Shown piece by piece: positions 20,336 to 28,581 of a stretch of DNA of 64,000 nucleotides. Under the pieces are notes generated by a model. That model saw only the letters and a list, made by a program, of their open reading frames with translations, searched no databases and was not told the DNA's origin. How positions within the stretch are numbered: the first letter of the stretch is position 1; each line of letters begins with the position of its first letter. The translations under genes and the position numbers were made by a program. The DNA lies in contig JAPJBO010000004.1 in NCBI GenBank assembly GCA_030068145.1, forward strand, positions 248,001 through 312,000, in the 5' to 3' direction. The stretch comes from Diplonema papillatum (Eukaryota; Euglenozoa; Diplonemea; Diplonemida; Diplonemidae).

Positions 20336-21606
20336 TTTTTCGGGGGGGTGCCCTTTTGACCCTATGTATTTTAATATTTTTTGAGAAGAGAATTTACGAC
20401 AGCCTCGAGGATATTCGTCATTTCCTGCGTTCGTCCAGTGTAATTGTCGTCCAAGTTACTGACCGTGGGAAGGGGTTCCAAGTACATGCTGTTAAGTCTG
20501 TCTGAGTGCGCGATGCAGTTTACCGATAGCCACCGCGTGCCTTCTGTGCCAGGGGTCGGATACGTTTACTTGCTGACCGGTGCTAAGTTGTAGAAGGCCC
20601 ACCTATCAGCCTGAGTTCAGCTCCACAAGGTTCGTTTCGTTAAGGCAACTCATGATCACTTCGGTGTGAGGGATTAGTCCTGTTAGAAACTACTTGTGGG
20701 CGCCTGCTCCGTTGCGTGGTCTTCTCTCCGTACAGTGTTCCACATCTGGAAGGTCCTTGCGTTCAGTTCGCGCTTCCTGTGGGCACAAAGACAGTCGATG
20801 ACTTCAGGAAGGAATCAGCCATTCTTGCGTGATTTAATGTGGAGTGCAGATTCCGTTTGTTGCCACCTTGGGTTGTCAGCCCAGTCCTCCCCAGTTCTGG
20901 GTTCGGTCCGGGTCCCGTGAAATTAGGTGAAATTTGTTCCGAAACTGAAAATTTGTTCCGGGAAGTGAAAATTTGTTCCGGGGTGAGTTTTTTTTCTGGG
21001 AGGCTCACTGATCGTGTCAGCCATTTTTAGCCCAGAAATGAAAAAAAACTCACCCAGGAACAAATTAGTCAGAAAAAAAGCCCACCCCGGAACAAATTTT
21101 CACTTCCCGGAACAGATTTTCACCTCCCGGAACAAATTTTCACCTCCCGGAATAAAAAAGTCGGAAAAAAAGTCGGAAATACTCGACGTAGCTGCTTCGA
21201 CTCCGAATGGAAGGGGGGAAATATAGAGGTAAGGGGCAAATACAATACAAACACAATCTGATTTGTTCTTCGCTTACACCACCGTGTGTTGTTTTCTCAC
21301 TCAGGATTTTTTGACCTGTTGTGTTTGTGTGATTTGTCGTGTAGGGGTAGACCCGCATGACCTCACGTCCGTTCAACACGTGGTTCGGTAGTTACAGCAC
21401 TTGGGATCCCTTCTGTTCTTTGTCGGGCAGCATCGTCGAGCATTTCCTTTCAAGCTGGCGCTTATGTAAAAATACTCGACGTAGCTGCTTCGACTCCGAA
21501 TGGAAGGGGGGAAATATAGAGGTAAGGGGCAAATACAATACAAACACAATCTGATTTGTTCTTCGCTTACACCATCCAGGACCCCCAGGGACCACGCAGT
21601 GGCCTT

Positions 21607-24597
21607 TCAAGTAGTCAGATCCGGAGGAGGCGAGAGATCTTCCTCCTTCGGTAACCACCCTCCAGGCGTCGCGTTCTCTTTCGCCTGGGTACCCCGGGTG
21701 TACTCGTCCGCCCTCTGTTCGTGGGTCGGCACCCACGTAGCCGTGAGCTCAAGTCCGTACTCTCGGGCCAGATCAAAAATGCGCGACAGTATTATGTTCG
21801 CCGCGTAATTCTTTGAGTGGCCCTTGTTCAGGCAATGAACCGCCGGTAGGTTGTCTACCATCAGCTCTACGGACACTCCTCGGTGTGCTCTAACGGCTAG
21901 CTCGAGGCCTTTCAACACTGCGAAAAGCTCTTTCAAAAAAATGTGCTTTTCTGCGAAGTGACCAAAGAAAATGCCCTGTGACACCCGTTCGGGCTCACCC
22001 TCGAGCAGCGCCGCCCATTCTTTTGAGGAGGCGTCGGACCATAGTCGGATCGACTGCCCCCCGCGCGTGCCCACTCGCGTGACCCACCGGTTCTCCCCGA
22101 TGGTCGCCGTGAGGCTTTCAACTTCGCGGGCTGTCGACGCCGGAACGTTCACCGGCACGTCCCATGCCTGCAGACCTCCCACCGACAGTCGTGAGGAGAG
22201 TCTCTGCACGAACGAAAGAGCGCACCGGGCGTACGCCAAGGGAAAACGCGTTGTGTACGCGAACCACACCAGAGCGCCGAACAGCCTGTAGAACGCCCGG
22301 GGAGAAACGGCTCCGCCCCGGAAAACGGCGAGTTCGGAAGACCGCAGCAGCTTTTCAACCCAAGCAGTGGCCATACTGTACCGAGGTGGGCTGCTGGCCA
22401 GATCGAACCGCAGCCCCAAAAGGTCGAACTGCGTGAGGGGGATCCCGTACTGGCCTTCGTCGTCGTTGAGGACGCAGTTCACCTCACGACATCGCCGGGC
22501 GAAACGTGTGAACTTCTCTTCCGCCTCGGCCAAAGAATCGCCCACGATGATGAAATTGTCAACCCACGGGAGACCGTCAGTCTCCGGCAGGATGACGCGA
22601 GAAGCTCTCTGTGCTATCGCCGGAGCCCAGCTCCAGCCCATGCACATCGCCCTTAAACGGGCTCTGACGAAACTCCCACGTGGGCCCGCAAGGTTCATGC
22701 CGAAATACCCGCGGACGCCCTCATCCAGTTCGAACTGGTAGAAGTAGCTCTTCGCATCCGCCAGGTAGACGACCGCCGAGCTTAGCACCCGATCGATCAC
22801 GTCGGGCATGGAGGGCAGGAGCATCGGAGGCGGTCGGGGCATGACAGCGTTCAGCTTTCGTCCATCGCATACGAACCTCTCCCCCCCGCTCTTCTTGGGA
22901 ACCGTGAATGCGGGGAGCACGACTCTCGGATGCTCGTGTGCTACCTCCGCGACACCGTACTTCAGCAGGTCCGGAAGGTGGTGTAACATCCGCCTCGAGG
23001 TCCCGCGCGCTATGGCCTCTGAGTGCCAAGAGGAGGCGTCGCGGACTAGCGCGGACTCGAAAGACTCACGCGACCTGATAACGTCCAACACGCCTCCGAG
23101 TAGGCCGTGTGTATCCATGGCAAGGAGCCTGTCGAGATCCATGAAGGAGGACGTGATGGGCGCTAAATACCCCTCCGAGCTGCGCTGCGCCGGAGGAGCG
23201 GCAAGCTCGTTGACGATGAGGTCGCCCCCGTAGGCGACGGTGACGAAAGGCGTAAAATCCGACGGCGGGGCATCGCCGATGCCCCCATGGTGCCGGATCG
23301 CTTCCAAAAACGCCGGGGGGGGTACATCCTGCGACAAAGCATCGGGTCCAGGATAGCACTTGGACAGGGGGTTACGAGGAGCTCTCTTCGGCGGCCTGTA
23401 TGGGAAAACCGGTTCCAAAGGGAGGCTCACAGGAGGGTTGCCGACGCGCCTGCCGTCTCCCGGACGAGGGGTACCTCCGCCTCCGGGAGGTAGCGCACAA
23501 GGGCATCCTGGGTCGAGTGGCGGGACACTCTCCGGAGCGTGTCGAGGTCGACGCCCATCCTCAGGAGGCGAAACAGCGCCCCCCGGCGCAGGGAATGCCC
23601 CGTCAGAGCCTGGTTGGCCCTCTTCAGCGCCGCCACGACGCGGCGGAACGTGACGCCCGCGAAAATACGTTGACCCGGGCGCGTGGAGCGGAGGAGGGAT
23701 CGGAGAGTCTGATCCTGCGGGGGTGGAAGGACCACGCCGGTCACCTGTCCCAAACGGAAAGGGTCCGATTTCGAGCCGACCCAGTTCACCGACCAGAAAT
23801 CGGAGCTCTCGGTCACGTTTCGGGCCTCTCTGGTAAGGACATCGTCCACCCGGGCTGCCCCCTGCCACGCGAGGGTGATGGCCAGACGCATCACGGGATC
23901 TGATTCGAGGCGCACGGCGCGCTCCACATCCTCCTTTGTGGCCGGAACTGCCTGCTTGGTCGGCCGCAAAGCACCCGCCCTCTTCAGGGACCTGACGAAG
24001 TCTCGAACCAGCTGACTCTCGATCGGTCGACCGAGACGCTTCTCCGCGGATTGTACGTTGACCACGTACTGTATCGCGGTGGACGGAGAGATGGGGTTCA
24101 GTTCGCGCGACAGGAGACGCGTCACAAACAGAACGACCGCCGTCGGAACGTCCAACGGCGTACCGAATCGCGTCTCCCAGTGATGGCGGAACTCTAGGAA
24201 GCGCCGGTACACCGAGTGAACGCCGCGTCGCGTCGACAACGCCAGCGCGTCGCCGATGTACGAGTTGGCCTTGCCAACAAGTCTCTCCCGCTCGCCGTTC
24301 GACAGCGGAGGCTCCAACAAAAGCGCCCGACCACCGGATGTCGCGCGCGGAGGTGGGGGGAAGCGGTCCAGGACGCTCACCGAGACCCCTTCCTCCTGTT
24401 GCCGGTGCGCGCCCCGTCCGCCTGCGGAAGGGGGGCTGCGCTGTGGGGAGGGGCAGCGCGCCTCGTCTGTGGTAACCCCCGAGACCGGGCGGGCTTCGTT
24501 GGCTGCTCGTCCGCCTTCCGCATCGCCTGGTACCCCCGGCGGAGAAAGGCGGGCACCACGTCCTCCTCGTGGTACGCCTTCTGGAGGTCCGCCGCAA
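21607..24597 (-). CDS. Reverse transcriptase-RNase H of the YR retrotransposon
   Basis: Reverse-transcriptase palm and finger motifs are seen (VPKKSGGERFVCDGRKLNAV; the LADAKSYFYQFEL block; MGWSWAPAIAQ), followed by an RNase H-like region (RLWSDASSKEWAALLE, then KELFAVLKGLELA and ELMVDNLPAVHCL) and an HEQRADEYTR stretch. The N-terminal third overlaps the recombinase frame and is unlikely to be a separate domain. Confidence 0.75.
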   Translation of the reverse strand: MRRTSRRRTTRRTWCPPFSAGGTRRCGRRTSSQRSPPGLGGYHRRGALPLPTAQPPFRRRTGRAPATGGRGLGERPGPLPPTSARDIRWSGAFVGASAVERRAGETCWQGQLVHRRRAGVVDATRRSLGVPALPRVPPSLGDAIRYAVGRSDGGRSVCDASPVARTEPHLSVHRDTVRGQRTIRGEASRSTDRESAGSRLRQVPEEGGCFAADQAGSSGHKGGCGARRAPRIRSRDASGHHPRVAGGSPGGRCPYQRGPKRDRELRFLVGELGRLEIGPFPFGTGDRRGPSTPAGSDSPIPPPLHAPGSTYFRGRHVPPRRGGAEEGQPGSDGAFPAPGGAVSPPEDGRRPRHAPESVPPLDPGCPCALPPGGGGTPRPGDGRRVGNPPVSLPLEPVFPYRPPKRAPRNPLSKCYPGPDALSQDVPPPAFLEAIRHHGGIGDAPPSDFTPFVTVAYGGDLIVNELAAPPAQRSSEGYLAPITSSFMDLDRLLAMDTHGLLGGVLDVIRSRESFESALVRDASSWHSEAIARGTSRRMLHHLPDLLKYGVAEVAHEHPRVVLPAFTVPKKSGGERFVCDGRKLNAVMPRPPPMLLPSMPDVIDRVLSSAVVYLADAKSYFYQFELDEGVRGYFGMNLAGPRGSFVRARLRAMCMGWSWAPAIAQRASRVILPETDGLPWVDNFIIVGDSLAEAEEKFTRFARRCREVNCVLNDDEGQYGIPLTQFDLLGLRFDLASSPPRYSMATAWVEKLLRSSELAVFRGGAVSPRAFYRLFGALVWFAYTTRFPLAYARCALSFVQRLSSRLSVGGLQAWDVPVNVPASTAREVESLTATIGENRWVTRVGTRGGQSIRLWSDASSKEWAALLEGEPERVSQGIFFGHFAEKHIFLKELFAVLKGLELAVRAHRGVSVELMVDNLPAVHCLNKGHSKNYAANIILSRIFDLAREYGLELTATWVPTHEQRADEYTRGTQAKENATPGGWLPKEEDLSPPPDLTT

Positions 24598-24839
24598 CGG
24601 ACCAGCCCGCCTTGAGGCCTGTTTTGAGTACCACTAGGCGGTGCAAGGTGCTCTCGGCGAGCTGCACCATCCCCTCTGGGTCGGAGGAGTCGTCCATCAG
24701 ATGCAGGATGCACGAGAGGTGGTGAAGGAGGTGCTGGCCGTCGTTCGCCAGGGTCTGCGACCCGTTGAGGACTTCCGCGAAAATATCGCGGATGTGGACG
24801 AGGAGCAGCGACTTCTCGACCTGCCCGTAGGACAGCCAC
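23427..24839 (-). CDS. Tyrosine recombinase of the YR retrotransposon
   Basis: The recombinase domain occupies the C-terminal two thirds. It has an N-terminal SAM-like helical region (YRRFLEFRHHWETRFG) and a catalytic region ending in the family signature GHSLRRGALFRLL followed by RRVSRH and the closing Tyr in VRYL. It overlaps the flanking coding parts, as is usual in this class. Confidence 0.75.
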   Translation of the reverse strand: MAVLRAGREVAAPRPHPRYFRGSPQRVADPGERRPAPPSPPLVHPASDGRLLRPRGDGAARREHLAPPSGTQNRPQGGLVRCGGPPEGVPRGGRGARLSPPGVPGDAEGGRAANEARPVSGVTTDEARCPSPQRSPPSAGGRGAHRQQEEGVSVSVLDRFPPPPRATSGGRALLLEPPLSNGERERLVGKANSYIGDALALSTRRGVHSVYRRFLEFRHHWETRFGTPLDVPTAVVLFVTRLLSRELNPISPSTAIQYVVNVQSAEKRLGRPIESQLVRDFVRSLKRAGALRPTKQAVPATKEDVERAVRLESDPVMRLAITLAWQGAARVDDVLTREARNVTESSDFWSVNWVGSKSDPFRLGQVTGVVLPPPQDQTLRSLLRSTRPGQRIFAGVTFRRVVAALKRANQALTGHSLRRGALFRLLRMGVDLDTLRRVSRHSTQDALVRYLPEAEVPLVRETAGASATLL

Positions 24840-25828
24840 ACACGGGGGTCGAGGAGCCCGGGGCCCGGGGTGATCAGCGCTGGTTGGGATTGAACGGACC
24901 CGCGCTCCAGCGCGTCGAGCGGGTCCTGCTGAAAAACCTCCGTCTGGGAGGGTGCCGAGAAATGTTGCCCCGCGAATGGGTTCTCCTGGACCGGTTGGGC
25001 GGGAGCCGGCGGCTGGGGGGCAGAGAAGGGCGCCGGAACATGGCCTGCCCCCGCGTGATGCGACCCGAACGGGACGCGAGAGGCATCGACGAGGGGAGGC
25101 GGGGGCGGCACTTCCATGCTGCGCTGGACAGATGGGCGCTGAGGGGCTGGGGGCGAGGAGCGTTCCACGAGCTCCAGCACCATCGCGGTGAGGCGCTCCA
25201 CCTGGCCCTCCAGGCGCCGGATGTCGTCCGGGCGTTCCGCAAACGTCACCCGCCTCGCGGGCGTGTCCTGCACGTCGACCTGCAGGGCCCGGGCGACCTC
25301 TTCGTCTCCGTCCGGTGTTCCCGGGAGCGGAATCCCCGAGGGGGTGCGCGGAGCAGCAGCGGAAGACGAGGCGGCGGAGGGGTCGGCCGCGGCAGCAGCA
25401 GCAGAAGTGGCGGCAGTTGATGAGGCGCGGGCCGCCGCTGTGGCCGCGGCGGCGGAGATGGCGGCGTAATCCGCCGAGTCTGAGTGCGAGGCGTCGGCGG
25501 AGCGGCCAGGCAGTCGAGGGGAGGGGTCTTCGCGGTCCGGCGACACCGACCGGACCAGTTCCTCGAAGTCAGCACGGGTGGCCGTGGGCGCGGACGCGCA
25601 TGCCAACCAAGCCAACACCCACTGCGCCGTCCCGCTCGGCGGCTGCTCGCCCCCCAGGGCCCCTAGCAGGGACCTCAGGTACGCGTCCGCGGAAGCGCCG
25701 GCCTCCCCCGCCAACCGGATAATCGGCCGCAGTCGACCATTGTCCGGACGAAAATGGAAAGCGGACGGAACTTGGAGCCCCGTAGCCTGCTTCACCCACT
25801 CCACCGCGGCCTCCCTACTCCACTTCAT
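24377..25828 (-). CDS. Gag-like region of the YR retrotransposon
   Basis: The first part of the element on the minus strand, starting MKWSREAAVEWVKQATG. It is Ala/Pro/Ser-rich in the middle with a helical C-terminal half, and I recognise no zinc knuckle. The Gag role is inferred from its position ahead of the recombinase and reverse transcriptase. Confidence 0.5.
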   Translation of the reverse strand: MKWSREAAVEWVKQATGLQVPSAFHFRPDNGRLRPIIRLAGEAGASADAYLRSLLGALGGEQPPSGTAQWVLAWLACASAPTATRADFEELVRSVSPDREDPSPRLPGRSADASHSDSADYAAISAAAATAAARASSTAATSAAAAAADPSAASSSAAAPRTPSGIPLPGTPDGDEEVARALQVDVQDTPARRVTFAERPDDIRRLEGQVERLTAMVLELVERSSPPAPQRPSVQRSMEVPPPPPLVDASRVPFGSHHAGAGHVPAPFSAPQPPAPAQPVQENPFAGQHFSAPSQTEVFQQDPLDALERGSVQSQPALITPGPGLLDPRVWLSYGQVEKSLLLVHIRDIFAEVLNGSQTLANDGQHLLHHLSCILHLMDDSSDPEGMVQLAESTLHRLVVLKTGLKAGWSVAADLQKAYHEEDVVPAFLRRGYQAMRKADEQPTKPARSRGLPQTRRAAPPHSAAPLPQADGARTGNRRKGSR

Positions 25829-26092
25829 CCCTTTTTGTTCTTCGCTTACACCACCGTGTGTTGTTTTCTCACTCAGGATTTTTTGACCTGTTGTGTTTGT
25901 GTGATTTGTCGTGTAGGGGTAGACCCGCATGACCTCACGTCCGTTCAACACGTGGTTCGGTAGTTACAGCACTTGGGATCCCTTCTGTTCTTTGTCGGGC
26001 AGCATCGTCGAGCATTTCCTTTCAAGCTGGCGCTTATGTAAAAAAAAAGCCACCCCGGAATAAATTAGCCCCACACCCCCCCCCCCCTCCCA

Positions 26093-26295
26093 TTTGCACT
26101 AATAAAATACTTTGCGACGTCACCCCTTACTGGCCCCGAAACCCTGTCTGGGCCCGCTTACGGGCCTTCTGAGGCCCCTTTACCTTCACTTAACCCGCCA
26201 GAAACCGTTAAGGGCCCGTTTTGGGCCGCACAGACAGGGCTTCGGGGCCGGCATACAGTATGGGATGACGTCAAAAAATGTTTTATTAGTGCAAA
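26093..26295. mobile_element. MITE of about 200 bp
   Basis: TTTGCACTAATAAAA at 26094 is matched by its reverse at 26281-26295. The inverted arms extend about 70 bp (GACGTCA, then GGCCCCGAA(A/G)CCCTGTCTG) around a short GGCCC-rich centre. The flanking CCTCCC and GGGAGGGG also pair, so the true ends may lie in the C/G runs. It abuts the right end of element III. Confidence 0.7.
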
Positions 26296-28580
26296 GGGGA
26301 GGGGTTTTGGCATCGTATCATATATACAACACACTCGTCATCATAATAAACAGGGTCTTGTCAAGTTCTTGACTCTCACGCTGCCTCCAGCGTTGTACCG
26401 AGTAAGCCTCTGTTGGAGAACAGATTGCAATCGTGAGAACAGGAAGAAGCGTCAAACGTGAGCCGACCGATCGAGTGAACATAAGCGGAAAAGGGGATAA
26501 AAGACGAAGATGCGAATGCGAAAGGTGGGGGGAGTAGGGGGAGTCGGTTGTGAATAGTTGTCATCCGATTTGATACGCACCCCCCAACCCCTTTTGACCG
26601 TCATTTGCCGGGAGGAAAACATTTCCGGAGTGGTCTTGCGCCGATAAACAATGGGCGAACAACATCGACTGATCAATGGTGGGTGATGCTGGCGCTTTTC
26701 AGCCGGCTTTGCGACGTGTGCCACCGTTTTTTTTTCCCGAGAACTGTTCCTTTCGGTACACTGCGGATCGTAATCGAATCAGAAAATGCTACCCGTTGCT
26801 TATTCGACGGAAGTACTTGAGGGTCTTCCCCGAATTTCGTTGAACGGCTCCCGCCCTGAACCCAGTTTTCCCTGTGCGTTCCTGTGGTTTGCACCACTTG
26901 ATTCACAAGTGGCGGCCTCCCCAGTATTTCCTACGAAGCAAGTGCGTATTCGAAAGAGAAAAAAGAAGAACTTCGAGGAAGGAGCTGCGACCTGCTGAAG
27001 AAATCTGCTTCGCAGAACTCTCACGACGTGTTGAAAGTTTTGACAACCCGAGGCTCGGGACCTGGGTCATTCAGTTCAGCCTGTAGAATCCTGCCGAGGC
27101 TGCTTTCCACGCCAGGTTCGGTTCTCAATCCACTCTCGATGAGTCGTCGCAAGTTCTGCATCTCCAGCTTTCATACAGAGGAAGAAAAGAAAGGCGTCTG
27201 TTCTCCAAAGGCAAGAAGCCCGAACATAGATCCCGCAGCAGGAGACATTTCCTCTGCGTCTGCACAACAAAAAAAGTAGAAACAAGTCCCTGAAGTGACG
27301 ACGAGTGCCCACGCATACAAAGACAACTGGTCACAGATCACGACCCTATGAAACTGCAGAGTCGGCGTAGTTTAGCAATGGCCAACTCAACTTGCCTGGA
27401 GAGTCAAACCGCTCCAAGCACAGCACTGTGAACTTTGCGATGCCAATGACACGAGAGCCGCAGCGTGAGCGCCCACCAGGACCCGAAAAACACTGCGTCT
27501 GGCGGGAACATTTCAGGAGGCATGGGCTTTGCACCAATGAACGAGCCGGGCGACTAGGATCAAGATGGTGAGAATGATCAACCAAAGTCTTGGTGCTTGT
27601 TTCACGCGCCCTGTGTAGCCCTTCGTTCTGGTAATGTTCCCTTCAGTACACAGTACTACTAACACGAGAGAAAAGAGAAAGAGTACAGGTATGAGAGACG
27701 AGGAAAGAAAACTGAGACAAGGGGAAGAAAGGAATCAGAAAGGGGAGGAATGGGAATTATTTCTAGGTGAAGGGAAAGGGGTGGGGGGCGCTGGTGTACA
27801 GATCTCGGATGGTGGAGAGAGGGCGTTGAGTCGCAGCTCTTGAGTCAATGTTTTTGAGATACTACGTTGTCTTTGCTTTTTCTCACGAGAGAAGTCCTGG
27901 TCTTCCGACTCCCGCAACGCATCGTGAGCAGCTCAAACTCAAGGTGTCTCGTCAACTATTCTTCCCCAGCAGTATTTGCATACTTTCTGAAGATGAGGCA
28001 AGCAACGTGAGAGTGCGAATGAAGAGGGTTGACACATCTTTTTCCTTTCTTCTCTGTTGCTCTTTCCTGCCGGTGTCGCGAGAACGAAGCCCTGGGTCGG
28101 TCTCGCAAATTGGTGGAACAACAGTGGGAATCCGTTTCGTCCTGGGTGGCCGCGTTGCACTCACTTTCTTGAGGAACTGATTGCAAAGTTGCTCGGTACG
28201 CCTTTCGATGATCTTGCTTTGGGAAACCTTGTACGTGGTTCACGGTGGCAATTGAACAATTTCAACGGGTGCCTACTCGGGGGCGGGTCAATTTTATCGC
28301 CAACGCGGCTATGGGGGACCTTGGGGCTAAAAGCTCAGCCCGGGATTTCATCTGCTTGCTGCTTTCGCATGCCCGGTCAATGACGATCCTGGGCTGGTTG
28401 CACGAGGACGTGAACAGTGCAATCGTGTGCTCCAATCAACGGTGGACCTAGACCGGGAGTGATTCCGTTGACGGCTAGAGGATCCTTAAGCAAAACGGGA
28501 CTTCCCTCGCGCTTGGCCTCGAAAAAAGATTATCTAATGGGGGAGGGGAAGCAGATACAATACCGTGCGAGGTCAATAAA
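26296..28580. other. Intergenic, no recognised gene
   Basis: Short frames only, none with a recognised family. It contains one old solo A-B repeat (26811-26965). A purine-rich stretch lies at 27655-27800. Confidence 0.4.
26811..26965 (+). repeat. Solo A-B terminal repeat, old diverged copy
   Basis: Aligns with the family over GTACTTGAGGG, GTTGAACGGCTCCCGCCC, AACCCAG and GTATTTCCTACGAAGCA, with many changes and an internal deletion. It is the most diverged of the nine copies and so the oldest. Confidence 0.5.
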
Positions 28581-28581
28581 A

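Larger units (their letters stand above)
21178..26045 (-). mobile_element. YR retrotransposon (DIRS/VIPER-like) with split direct repeats; looks whole
   Basis: Fossil or recent copy of a tyrosine-recombinase retrotransposon. The terminal repeats are split as in PAT/Ngaro elements: A1 (21178-21273), B1 (21255-21471) and A2 (21472-21573) at the element's 3' side, and B2 (25832-26045) at its 5' side. On the minus strand the parts run Gag-like region, tyrosine recombinase, then reverse transcriptase-RNase H, with neighbouring frames overlapping. This order resembles VIPER more than DIRS-1. The element looks largely whole, and near-identity of the A and B copies suggests a young insertion. It has inserted into the right arm of foldback-like element III. 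Confidence 0.8.
19161..26075. mobile_element. Foldback-like element III, interrupted by a YR retrotransposon
   Basis: The left end GGGTCGAGCTAATTTATTCC at 19161 is matched in reverse by the right end near 26045-26075. Between them at 21178-26045 sits the YR retrotransposon, so the uninterrupted element is about 2.05 kb. Both flanks are C-runs. Arms are arrays of GTTCCGGGAAGTGAAAATTT units (19205-19335 and 20930-21150), with orientation flips near 21000-21050. A further array of GCAAACCCGCATACCCTAAC-type units fills 19405-19890. The interior is the shared core in reverse orientation: core B 19895-20335, middle 20440-20700, core A 20760-20905. Confidence 0.6.

Noticed and set aside
23066-25799. 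Plus-strand and other-frame ORFs across the YR retrotransposon
   Set aside because: Shadows of high-GC coding sequence on the minus strand.
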